Part shown: positions 45,911 to 56,290 of the stretch, piece after piece
Layout: the number at the start of each line of letters is the position of its first letter
Numbering within the stretch: position 1 is the stretch's first letter
NCBI RefSeq assembly: GCF_030052815.1
Contig: NC_079501.1
Location: forward strand, 80,558,979 to 80,622,978
Length of the DNA stretch: 64,000 nt
Direction: 5' to 3'
Source: Hevea brasiliensis
Lineage: Eukaryota > Streptophyta > Magnoliopsida > Malpighiales > Euphorbiaceae
Translations under genes and position numbers: made by a program
The notes under the pieces: generated by a model
The model's input: only the letters and a program-made list of their open reading frames with translations
Told to the model about the DNA's origin: nothing
The model's database searches: none

Positions 45911-48016
45911 TGAAGGAATGGAAGCGTGAAAAACACAAGTTTAAACCATTAAATTCAAAAATTTTCACCTAGGGTCACATGCATCATGCAAGATTTATTT
46001 TTAACTATTTGATTTCAATGTTAAACAACATATTAAAACTCTTTTAATATATTTTTGGATCTGTATTTTCCATTTAAGATTTTAAAATTAATCAGATTAA
46101 TTTTAGAACCCTAGATTAAATCAAGAATGATTACACTAACCTCTTGATGCACTGCAGCGTATTTGCGCCTTTGAAATTCATCTTCAGGACACCAAATGTT
46201 GTCCCTCTAGCTTGTCCACACTAAGAATACCTATGGCAGCCCTTGAACAGCTTCTAAAGCTTTTGCTATTAATTAGAAATTCAAGTTTTGCCTTTTAAGA
46301 GATTAGAGATGTAAACAGGACACTAGAAATAATTTCTAGTATTTTTAATTCAAGAGATTGATGGCTAATCTCTTTGAATTGATGAGAGATAAAGAGGAAG
46401 AGAGCGAGAGCTTCAAAATGGCATGACAAAGGAGTGTGGCTGCTGGTTATCATATTTTTAATTCATAACAACACTCATATAGCTAGGTCAACACATTAAA
46501 CCCTTGCCACATGTCACCTTCTGATTGGTTCTAGGTTTAATTGACCCAATCACATTGTGCCAAGTGTCAAACTTATATTTAATCTTAATTTTAATCATCT
46601 TACATGATTAAAGACATTTGGCAAGATTATTTGTAATGCCATGTGTTACCATCTCATGGTGCCACATGCCACCCTGTGAAATGACCAAAATGCCCCTGTG
46701 TCTTAATTTTGAGTTCTTAATCCAAAATAATTATTTCTCTCCTTCTAATCAATTTATATCAAATATAAATTAATTAATTAATCTCTATTAATTAATTTCT
46801 CATTAATTAAATTCATATTTAAACACTTTAAATATAAATTTAACTTATACTATACATCCAATAATCTAGATTTGGTTTCAAGTCATGCTAGGGACTTTGC
46901 AATCTAATTGCAAACCAAACCTATTTAATTAATCAATTAAACTCTTTAATTAATTAATTGAATCATATTTAATTAGGTGACTACTTGTATATGTGTGTGA
47001 CTTACTAGGCTCATCACTAATTGGCAATGAGACATGATATCAACTCTTAATATCATAAGAACTCTTTCTTACCATAAATGATTTCTCTAAATCATTTTAT
47101 GTACCTCATAGACCATGGTTAACACCTAGCATAGCATGCCATGGACACCCAATTGGTAATAAGATTTACCTTAAATGAACTTATAATCATATGTTACCAT
47201 GCACTGGAATCTCTCTGTTACAAAATCCCAACTCAAGCTGGAGTCATGGTTTATGTCAAACTCCATTTGCTATGAGTATTATGTTCTCTTTTAATTCCAG
47301 TTCTTGATTAAAAAGATTTTCTCATCAGAAATTCTTTTCTGATTAAATCTATCTGTCCTGGCCAGGAACTTGAAACATCAAGAACAATTAAATGAACCTA
47401 GGATTTTATCTCTATTTAATTAGAGGAACAGATTCCATCTTGATCAACACCTACCTCCATATATAACTAGTAGGAGCCAACACATGCCCATATACCCATA
47501 CACAGTACAAGTATGAAAGCAGTATCAAACTCAAACTACCTATATACAAGATAACTGTGCTATCTCAGGTCTAAAGATTATATGCACTGATATGATTTAT
47601 GACAAAACATTGACAAGAGTAAACTTCATGTGCTTGTCATAAGTGTCACTGGTTTGGCCCACTTATCATCTATAAGTACCTATCATGTTTGTCATATGGC
47701 ATGAGACTCACCATTTCATCTTATTTATATCTCATATAAATAACTTGGGAACAAACATGAATACAATCTTTCTGGATAAGTCATGTCCTTATTATGAAGT
47801 ATCCTCGATTGTGAACCTATTTATGATACTTTGTACTAGAAATACTGTCACTCATATTCTTAACAACTTAAGAATAGAATTTTTAACAAAATATCAATGG
47901 ACCTTTCCTATTACACATAAATATATTATGTAAACGAAAAAGTGGAAAAGCTTTTATTAATAAAAATATGTACAAGATATATACTAAATGATATGCTCTA
48001 AGGCATACTACTAACA
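45911..48016 (-). repeat. 5' LTR of Copia-2
   Basis: Reversed TGAAGGAATGG at 45911 to ACTAACA at 48016, 2106 bp. Its TATA box is altered to CTATATGAG (46474-46482), which may weaken the promoter. The flank CTTTC is the target duplication. Confidence 0.95.
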
Positions 48017-48021
48017 CTTTC

Positions 48022-48982
48022 TTACATATCCCCATGGATATGTAGATGGTTTGATGTATTCTTGACATTCCAATGACAGAGCGTAACCTGTGATGTCCTG
48101 GAACGAAGTTGAAGTAGAGGGCAATGGTTGTGACAAGGCCACCAACCACAATGTGCCCGGTAAGCTGATGATAGAGGCGGCGGAGATGGTTGCACAAAAA
48201 GAAGTCGATGCTGCAGCGCTGTTTGATGACCATACACCATAAGAAGAATAGCTCGCTGGCGTTTACAATAACATGGCTGTCTCCATGACCCATGATGGTG
48301 TGGGCGGCAAACCGATGCATGTAGCGCAGGGCTGGACTTGTGATATCTGTGGATTTGGACTTGCTGGAGTTATATGGCTTTGTGTTCGGGGCAATGGAAC
48401 TCCAGAAACTGATATTGTTGTAGAGCATGTGGTTCCTAGGGATCTCTTGGTGGCAGGCGCTGTCAAAGCCAAAGATGGCATTGAACTCATCTATGTTCAT
48501 CACCCGGTCGACACCAAGGAAGGAAAATTCAATCCTGCCCCTATCCTCCCTGTCAGTAGGCATAAGGTGGCCTTGAAACTGCCCAAAAACTCCAATGTGG
48601 TGTCCCGGTATGCTCGAAATTGGAGTTGGGCAAACCTTGTCCACTCGATGCTATCGAGTAACCCATTAATTTCATTATGTAGCCCGATTTGCTCCAGCAG
48701 TGGAAAATCCATGTATTTTATGGAGCTTCTTTTCCAGGTGTGAAGGTAGGTGCACATTGCCTTGTGGGTATCATCACAGAATCCCCAAAGGATGGAGATT
48801 TTGGGTTGTGGAGCGGCTTGTGGTTAGGGTTACGGTGGAGGATGAGCTGGTTGAGATGGTTAGGGAAAGGCTACCCTTATTCTTAGGTGTTGGGGTGGCG
48901 GCTGAGGTGGAGAAGGTAAGGATTCTCCTCTTTGCCTCGAGGAAGAGCCGATTCTTCTCGCAGATCACTTTGCAGGAGCCAT
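48022..48982 (-). pseudogene. Athila-2 ORF3, N-terminal part (Athila ORF-1-like protein)
   Basis: ATG at 48982 reads MAPAK, then a stop, then a Ser/Arg/Pro-rich basic segment with further stops. The same frame continues as open sequence 48757-48500 (WKRSSIKYMDFPLLEQIGLH, IEWTRFAQLQFRAYRDTTLE). Near 48575 it shifts frame to 48644-48022, with GRIEFSFLGVDRVMNIDEFN, FGFD and ASELFFLWCMVIKQR. The layout resembles the plant ATHILA ORF-1/plant transposon protein families. Copia-2 cuts it at 48021; the end is at 33181-33520. The role is unknown. Confidence 0.7.
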
Positions 48983-49846
48983 TGATGAGTTTTTGGGAAG
49001 GAGAAAAGGAGGGTTTGGTGAAGGGAGATGAGATTTGAGGGGTTTTTATAGGCTAGGAGGGGTGGAGATGAAGGGTTTTGCCTTTATGAACGATTTCAAT
49101 GTGAGGGGTGCATTTAAAGAGCCATTAGGACTCTTCATTTCATGTGTTTTCTGCCTCAGGAGTCATGTCTGCGACATGATACACGAGTCATGTATCACTA
49201 CACGGGTCCCAACATGTTAGGCTATGTAAATTTTTGCCTAAAAATTTCAAATTCTGTCATAGTACACGGCCTGTGTAAATGAGCTCTAGGACCCGTGTAA
49301 CTTTCTGTCTCTCGAGTTGCTTTACTGGATATGTTACACGGCCCGTGTCAAATACAAGAAGGCCCATGTAACGCCCTAGCTTTAAGTTATTATACTAGAG
49401 ACATTACACGGTCCATGTAAATTGGGCTATGGACCCGTGTAACTTTCTGTCTCCCTCAGAGTTAAAAATTGCAAGAAATTTACGGACTTTCAGAAAGTTA
49501 CACGGGACATGTGAAACCAGTACATGACTTCTGTAATTTTTTGATTTTCTAAATTTTTCTCAAATGAAAAATTTTTATCATCACAACACATGAAATGGAT
49601 GTAAAGTTTAGCAATAGAGCTATTTCCTAGGTTTTGTCCTATTTTCCCTTTTGTGGTTTTGACTTGGTGATTCCTTTCCTTTCTTGTTCTCTACTCCCCT
49701 TTCCAAAAAATCCTACAAAATGAAATGCTAATGAGTACAAAACAAAAATAAATATGAAAAAGGACAAAAAAAGAAAAGTTCAGAAAAAATTTTGGGTTGC
49801 TTCCCAAAAAGCGCTTGTTTATAGTATTTAGCTGAACTTTGCTTGT
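48983..49846 (-). other. Non-coding stretch between Athila-2 ORF3 and pol
   Basis: No supportable ORF. It contains the palindromic cluster at 49165-49545 and an AT-rich end next to the integrase stop. On the sense strand this is the region upstream of ORF3. Confidence 0.7.
49165..49545 (-). repeat. Internal cluster of ACACGG/CCGTGT palindromic motifs (Athila-2)
   Basis: About ten half-sites, for example AGTACACGGCCTGTGTAA (49260), GTTACACGGCCCGTGTCA (49334) and ATTACACGGTCCATGTAA (49404), spaced 25-60 bp apart. It is the same motif as in the Athila U3, but here it lies inside the element before ORF3. Confidence 0.75.
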
Positions 49847-51052
49847 TTATGGTCTGTCGGCAGGATGGTCGAGGGTGCAATTGACTCCCATTTCTATGGG
49901 TTCTCCCTTAAAGTAAGGCTTCAGCCTCTGCCCATTGACCTTAAATGCACTTGAGGTTTCGCTCCACACTTTTACTGCTCCATGTGGGAAGACTTGGGTG
50001 ACCTTGAAAGGTCCGAACCATGTTGATTTTAGCTTCCCTAGAAAGAGTTTCAATCTAAAGTTGAATAAGAGGACAAGATCTCCTTCTTTTATTTCTTTCC
50101 TTACTATGCGCCTGTTATGCCATCTTTGGGTTTTATCCTTGAAAATTTTGACATTTTCGTATGCATACTGTCGGATTTCTTCCAACTCATTCAGTTGTAG
50201 GAGTCTTTTCTCACCAGTAGCTTTGAGGTCAAAGTTTAGGATCTGAATTGCCCAGTAAGCTTTATGCTCAAGTTCAACAGGGAGATGGCATGATTTTTCA
50301 TAAACCAGTCAGAAGGGTGTTGTGCCAATTGGGGTTTTATATGCAGTGCGGTATGCCCGTAGTGCATCATCTAACTTCATGCACCAGTCCTTCCTGGATC
50401 TATTTACAGTTTTCTCCAGAATCTGCTTCAGTTCCCTATTTAAGATTTCTACTTGACCGCTGGCTTGAGGATGATAAGGTGTGGCCACCTTGTGAGTCAC
50501 TCCATACTTTTTTAGCAGTGTTTCTAATTGTTGGTTGCAGAAGTGACTTCCTCTATCACCGATTATTGCTCATGGTGTGCCAAATCTTGTGAAGATGTTC
50601 TTCTTAAGGAACCTTGTGACCACTCTAGCATTGTTCGTTGGTGTTGCAATTACTTCTATCCATTTTGACACATAATCAACACCAACTAGAATATACTTGT
50701 TTCCACGGGAAAAGGGAAATGGGCCCATGAAGTCTATTCCTTATACATCAAACAATTCTATCTCAAGTATACCATGCAGTGGCATTTCATTCCTTCTTGA
50801 ACTGTTACCTATTCTTTGGCATTGATCACAAGCTAGCACAAAGGATCTTACATCCTTAAACAAATGTGGCCAGTAAAACCTTGCTTGCAAAATCTTGGCT
50901 ACGGTTTTTAAGGTGCCAAAGTGTCCTTCATATAGTGATGAATGGCAATGCTGGAGGATGCTTTCCATATCTTCCTCTGGTACGCATCTTCTAATTAGCC
51001 CATCATTACATCTCTTATACAGTAGAGGTTCCTCCCATGTGTAGTATCTCAC
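49847..51052 (-). pseudogene. Athila-2 integrase
   Basis: One frame with a few stops. 51052-50741 has the HHCC zinc domain (HCHSSLYEGHFG, CDQCQRIG). The core lies between about 50740 and 50309, with a stop near 50574 just before the GDRGSHF segment that holds the second Asp. [20 protein letters not shown] carries the Glu (50500-50309). 50185-49847 is the C-terminal domain (LKLFLGKLKSTWFGPFKVTQ, FKVNGQRLKPYF). Order and motifs are typical of Athila. Confidence 0.85.
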
Positions 51053-51613
51053 ATCATGTAGGAATTTCTTCCTTTGCTAATAAGTCATGTTTGGGGGTAA
51101 CACCCTGCATGCAAGAAAATTAGCAAAGTCCGCATACCATGGAGCCTGGGAGAATGCAAGTAATTGCTCATCAGGAAATGAATCATTAATTGGCAAATCT
51201 TCAAAGTTCTCTGTGTACTCCAATTTTAGTCTGGAAAGATGGTTAGCTACTACATTTTCAGATCCTTTTTTTTCCTTAATTTCAAGGTCAAATTCTTACA
51301 GGAGTAGAATCCATCAAACCAGCTTTGGTTTTGCTTCCTTCTTGTTCAAAAGGTACCAGATTGTAACATGATCTGTGAATACAATGACTTTTGACCCAAT
51401 GAGATAAGATCTGAACTTGTCCATTGCAAACACCACTGCTAGGAATTCCTTCTCTATGGTGGTATAATTGATTTGTGCATCATCGAGTGTCTTGCTAGCA
51501 TAATAAATAGCATAAAGCTTTTTATATTTTCTTTGCCTGAGCACTGCTCTAACTGCAAAGTCACTCGCATCGCACATCACCTCGAATGGTAGCTCCCAAT
51601 TTGGTGGCTGCAT
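51053..51613 (-). pseudogene. Athila-2 RNase H
   Basis: 51613-51314 is open for 99 codons: [20 protein letters not shown] (first catalytic Asp), [20 protein letters not shown] (Glu), and [20 protein letters not shown] (Asp). 51313-51053 continues to the integrase with stops and contains the RWILLLQEFD-like segment. It is in the integrase frame and one frameshift away from RT. Confidence 0.85.
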
Positions 51614-51690
51614 TTTAGTGCTGATATCAGGGCTTCTTTGATCCTGTTAAAGGAGACAAGGCAATTTTCATCAAAATCAAAGGGAACATC

Positions 51691-52974
51691 TTAACTTAAC
51701 AAGTTGGTAAGTGCCTTAGCTATTTTGGAAAAGTCCTTGATGAATCTTTTGTAGAATCCTGCATGTCCCAAAAAGCTTTGCACTCCTTTGATTAATGTTG
51801 GTGGTGGCATGTTTTCAATGATCTCAATTTTTGGCTTATCAACTTCAATTCCTCTTTCTGATATCAAATGTCCTAGAGTTATGCCTTCCCTTACCATGAA
51901 GTGGCATTTTTCCTAATTTAGGACCAGGTTTGATTCTTCACATCTTTGCAATACCTTAGATAAATTAGCTAAGCAATCATCAAAAGTAATTCCATAGACA
52001 AAAAAATCATCCATAAAAACTTCCATGATATCTTTAATATAATCAGAAAAGATAGCCATCATGCATCTTTGAAAGGTAGTAGGGGCATTACAAAGACCAA
52101 AAGGCATTCTTCTATATGCAAATGTTCCATAGGGACAAGTGAATGTTGTCTTTTCTTGGTCTTCTAGGTGAATAGGAATTTGAAAGAATCCCGAATACCC
52201 ATCTAGATAATAGAAATAAGAGTGTTTCGCTAACCTTTCTAACATTTGGTCGATAAAGGGGAGAGGAAAATGGTCTTTTCTGGTAGCACTATTCAATTTC
52301 CTATAATCTATGCACATTCGCCAACTAGTGACTACTCTAGTAGGGATTAGTTCATTGTTTGCATTTTGGATAACATTTATCCCACCTTTCCTAGGAACTA
52401 CATGTGCTGGACTAACCCATTTACTATCAAAAATTGGCTTTATGATACCTGCATCTAATAGTTTTAAAATTTCTTTCTTGACTACTTCTTTCATGTTTGG
52501 GTTAAGTCTTCTTTGGTGTTTGATAGTGGGTTTACTATTTTCTTCCATGGGTATCCTATACATGCAAATTGAAGGGTTGATTCCCTTCAGGTCTTCTATT
52601 TTAAACCCTATGGCTTTGTTATGGATCCTAAGTTCTCTTAACAATTTTTCCTCTTCTAACTTAGATAGGCTAGCATTGATTATAACAAGATATTTAGAAT
52701 TTGATTCCAGAAATGTGTACCTTAGTGAGGAGGGGATAGGTTTAAGCTCTACCTGTTTGGCGTTTTCCTGGAGCTTACCTTTGGTTTGTTTCTCCTTCAA
52801 CTTCTCCATCTCAGAAGCCTTAGCTAAGGGTAGGGTTGGATGAGCTGCTAACTGTTGTGCACAGGCTACTATTTCTATATTTTCATCATCCACTGTGTGG
52901 CTATGCACAATACATGCTTCAAGAGGATCATTAGGATGTGTTTTTATGAAATTCCTCTTTAACTTGTTTGTCAA
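51691..52974 (-). pseudogene. Athila-2 reverse transcriptase
   Basis: 353 open codons (52974-51913) plus 51897-51691 after one stop. Motifs: KWVSPAHVVPRKGG, WRMCIDYRKLNSATRKDHFP, YYLDGYSGFFQIPIH, FAYRRMPFGLCNAPTTFQRC, the catalytic VFMDDFFVYG, and VQSFLGHAGFYKRFIKDFSK in the connection. Both catalytic Asp residues are present. It is the best-preserved enzyme domain of Athila-2. The N-terminal ~110 residues are the protease-RT linker. Confidence 0.9.
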
Positions 52975-53536
52975 TTATGTCAACCTTGAAGCATTCATCA
53001 GGTTCAAATTTGTGTTTTATTGTGTCGAACAAGTTGAACTCCACTTTTTCTTCTCCTACCTTGAGGGTTAGTCGCCCATTTTTGACGTTTATGATGGCTC
53101 CGGCGGTTGCCAAGAATGATCTTCCCAAGATGATAGGGATTTGAACATCTTCCATCTCAAGGACAACAAAGTCTATAGGAATGAAGAATTTTCCCACTTT
53201 GATAGGAATGTTCTCAAGTATGCCCACAGGATATTTAACAAATCGATCAGCCAATTACAATGAGATTATCATGGGCCTCAATTCTCCGATCTCCAGCTTT
53301 TTGCATATTGATAAAGGCATTAAACTGACGCTTGCCCTAAGATCGCAGAGGGCCTTGTCTATTTTCTTGTTACCAATGAGACAGGGTATGGAGAAGCTTC
53401 CTGGATCTTTCAACTTTGGAGACAGTTTGTTTTGCAGTATGGAACTGCATTCCTCTGTTAGAGCTACTGTTCCATAGCCTTCTAGCTTTCTTTTCTTTAA
53501 CAGAATTTCCTTAAGAAATTTGGCATAGGATGGCAT
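52931..53536 (-). pseudogene. Athila-2 aspartic protease
   Basis: Two open pieces in one frame (53536-53255, 53254-52931) separated by a stop: MPSYAKFLKEILLKKRKLEG, CLIGNKKIDKALCDLRASVS, ADRFVKYPVGILENIPIKVG, and IPIILGRSFLATAGAIINVK. The active-site Gly is Arg here (CDLRAS), whereas Athila-1 has CDLGAS. It overlaps the RT piece, which is in another frame. Confidence 0.85.
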
Positions 53537-55198
53537 CTGAGAAAGTGCTTTAGTGAAGGGGATGTTGATATAATGTTTCTGTAAAACTTCTAAAAACTTC
53601 CCAAACTACTTGTCTAATTTGGCTTTCTGAAATCTCTGAGGAAAAGGTAGGGGAGGCTGGTATCGCTCTGGTAATTTCTTTGTCTTCCCTGCTTCCTTTT
53701 CCTGATCTTTCTTAGCTTCTTTCTCCTTTTTCTCTGCTTGGCTTTTAGATTTTTCTATGGTTTCCTCTGTCGATTCTACCTCTGGTTGTACTAGAGTTCT
53801 CCCACTCCTTAATGTAACTACCTTACAATGCTCCCTTGGGTTCATTTTTGGTTGGCTAGGCAGTTTGCCAGCTGCCTTACTTGAAGAACTTGCTTGCTGA
53901 GTGATTTGATTCTCTAGCATCTTGTTATGAGTAATAGTTGGTCCATTCTGGAAGTCAGCTATTTAATCAATTCATTTTGTTGTTGTTGAGCTGCTAGGAA
54001 TCCTTCTATCATGGATTCCATGGTCATCTTCAGTTCAGGTTGTTGAGGTTAAAGAGGTAGTGATGGCTGTGCAAAGTTTTAACCTTTGTTCTGAAATCCA
54101 GGGGGTGCTGGTGGTTTGTACCCTTGTTGCTCTTTTATTGGTTGGTTCTGCTGATTGGACCATGAGAAATTTGGGTGGTTCCTCCATATAGGATTGTAAG
54201 TATTTGAATATAGATTGTTGGGTTACCACTGGTTAAAGTTTCCTCCATTATTCACATAGTTCATCTGTTCTGTGGAGGGTTCATTGAAATTGTTGTATTT
54301 TGAACTCATGTATCCTCCTCCATAGCTGTCCTCATGTTGACTGTTTGTACCGACTACGTTGGCTTACATTCTTTTGATTCTCTTTGTGAGCTGATCAAAT
54401 TGAGCATTTATCATGCTTAGGGCGTCTACTTCCAGGACCCCAGCAGTTCTCCTTGCATTTCCTCTTTCATTTTACCACTCATAATTATGGTATGCAACCC
54501 TTTCTAGAAGTTCAAGTGCTTGTGTCACTGTTTTCTTCATTAAATCACCTTCTGCAGCTGAATCAACTGTGCTCCTTGTAGAGGGTAGTAACCCATTATA
54601 GAAATTTTACACTAATAGCCAATCCTCTATGCCATGGTGTGGACATTCTCTCTATAGGTCTTTATATCTTTCCCATGCATCATAGAGTGATTCTCTTTCC
54701 TTTTGTCTGAAGGTGTTGAGCTCAAGCTTCAGTTTTGCAGTCTTTGCAGGTGGAAAATACCTTGCTAGAAAAGCTTGAGAGATGTTTTCCCAAGTGGTGA
54801 ATGTTCCAGCTAGTTGAGAAAGTAACCACTTCCTTGCTCTGTCCCGAAGGGAGAATGGGAATGCTCTGAGTCTTATTACTTGATTAGACACTCGATTCAT
54901 CTTGAATGTGTCACGTAGGGCAAGAAAGCACTGGAGGTGATAATGTGGTTCTTCTGTTAGTGAACCTGCAAATTAGGTTTGTTGAATCATTTGGAGCCAT
55001 GCTGGTTTTAATTCAAAGTTGTTGGCTTCCACTGTGGGTCTAGTGACATTGGGCTGAAATCCTTGGACAGATGGAGCTCCATAATCTCTCAAGAGTATTA
55101 GTCTATCATTATTATCGGCCATGGTTGGAATTTCAGGATCTTCTTGACCGTGCTCTTAATGTTTCCTTTCCCTCCTGATGGCTCTCAGAGTTCTGTCT
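53537..55198 (-). pseudogene. Athila-2 gag, cut at its 5' end by G2
   Basis: From the right: SDGSQSF-like N-terminal codons at 55140-55198, matching Athila-1 from about 10475; then 54900-54652 (LRAFPFSLRDRARKWLLSQL, YFPPAKTAKLKLELNTFRQK, SLYDAWERYKDL); a degraded middle with AMGG-like and QQQN-rich parts; and 53920-53606 (KVVTLRSGRTLVQPEVEST, LPERYQPPLPFPQRF). One frameshift and several stops break it. The ATG lies beyond the G2 insertion. Confidence 0.8.
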
Positions 55199-55802
55199 TG
55201 TCACACCCTACCCCTCTATAAGGCATAACATGATCCCATAGTATATCTAATGAATTACCAACTCCGTCTACTGATAACCCATTAAATACACTACAAGGGA
55301 TTTTAAAAAACTTTTCTTACTTCTTTTATAGTGGTGAGCACTATTTACAGGCGTTGAAAACTTTTTTGAACTGAAGTGATAGAACTAACACATTTGAATT
55401 ATTTGGAGTTTCTGTAAAAATTTTGGCAGAGTGCCATCTGTATTTTGGATAAAACAGTTCTTCAGAAAACCTGTAAAAAAGCACTTCAATAGATTTCCAA
55501 ATCTCAGCTCCAACATTTTTCTCAACACAACACATTTCTCAACTCAAATCCACAGTGATTTTTCAAAGACTGAGATAAAAGAAATATAATACAATTTTTA
55601 CAAGCCAAAATAACTCATAATTATTTTACAACTTCAATGTACAATTTTTATTTACAACTGCTCAAAACTAACAACAATATGTACATACAGTGAACATTCA
55701 TTACATTACAAAATACAAAATATTGGTATACTCATTATACTCGGTAGTCTCTCGCTGGAGGTACTAGCAGCCTAGTCTGCTGCCCTGTCTGTCTGTCTAC
55801 CT

Positions 55803-55849
55803 GCGACAGCAATAAAAAGCTATCGCTGAGACAATGTCTCAGTGGTGCA
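55803..55849 (-). promoter_or_regulatory. Double hairpin and TGCACCA motif of the G2 LTR
   Basis: Perfect stem CTGAGAC (55826-55832) with GTCTCAG (55836-55842), next to TGGTGCA. Second stem CGACAGC (55804-55810) with GCTATCG (55819-55825), one wobble pair. Stem sequences differ from those at 6563 and 45135 but pairing is kept. Confidence 0.65.
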
Positions 55850-56095
55850 CAACATTAATCAAATACAATTTAAATCACAATTCATAAGTCATGTAAATAG
55901 TGGATACTTAAAACTATAGTTAAATTCAAGACAATATTGTCATAAGGAATTTAACACAATATTACAATAAATCTTAGTAATCAAAACATAGCTAAATTCA
56001 AAAGACAGTGGATGTCAATAAGAATTTAAACTCATTTTACAATCTTACAATATGCATCAATAAATCACACACAGCTTTAATCATGTTCCCAAGTT

Positions 56096-56290
56096 CAATT
56101 CATCCCAAAAGCCGATGGCTAATGAGGTATTCAATTCATCCCAAAAGTCAATGACTAATGAGGAATAACATAGCTAGCTAGCAAAAATATGAGTACTCAT
56201 TCTATTCGTCCTCAATAGGCACACACCTCTACACTTCAGCCAGAGAGGGAATTCAATTCATCCCACTAGACAAGCTAGTGAGGAATACAA
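56096..56290 (-). repeat. ~33-bp repeats in G2 U3
   Basis: TTCAATTCATCCCA is followed by a variable core and CTAGTGAGGAAT or CTAATGAGGAAT. Units lie at about 56096, 56129 and 56251. The region is 250-440 bp upstream of the hairpin in the element's direction. Confidence 0.7.

Larger units (their letters stand above)
33521..48016 (-). mobile_element. Copia-2, minus-strand Ty1/copia element with a nested solo gypsy LTR
   Basis: LTRs at 33521-35627 (3') and 45911-48016 (5'), primer site 45897-45908, polypurine tract 35628-35643, and target duplication CTTTC at 33516-33520 and 48017-48021. Without the nested 4.5 kb LTR it is about 10.0 kb. The LTRs differ at about 4% of 395 positions counted by eye. 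All coding domains are recognisable, but three frames are needed and several key residues are changed. Confidence 0.95.
13031..55198 (-). mobile_element. Athila-2, minus-strand Athila element, split by three insertions
   Basis: Pieces in order along the window are 3' LTR 13031-14649, 3' UTR 14650-14728, (Copia-1), 3' UTR and ORF3 end 31645-33520, (Copia-2), ORF3 start 48022-48982, non-coding 49040-49846, pol 49847-53536, gag 53606-55198, then G2. The duplication CTTTC exactly brackets Copia-2, so 33520 and 48022 were adjacent before it arrived. Its 5' LTR is outside the window. Coding parts have several frameshifts and stops. Confidence 0.85.

Noticed and set aside
48273..49220. Several plus-strand ORFs (156, 112, 61 codons)
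   Set aside because: They are shadows of the minus-strand Athila ORF3, which has recognisable motifs in the opposite direction.
52310..52843. 177-codon plus-strand ORF with hydrophobic segments
   Set aside because: Complement of the Athila-2 RT coding region, which carries all RT motifs on the minus strand.
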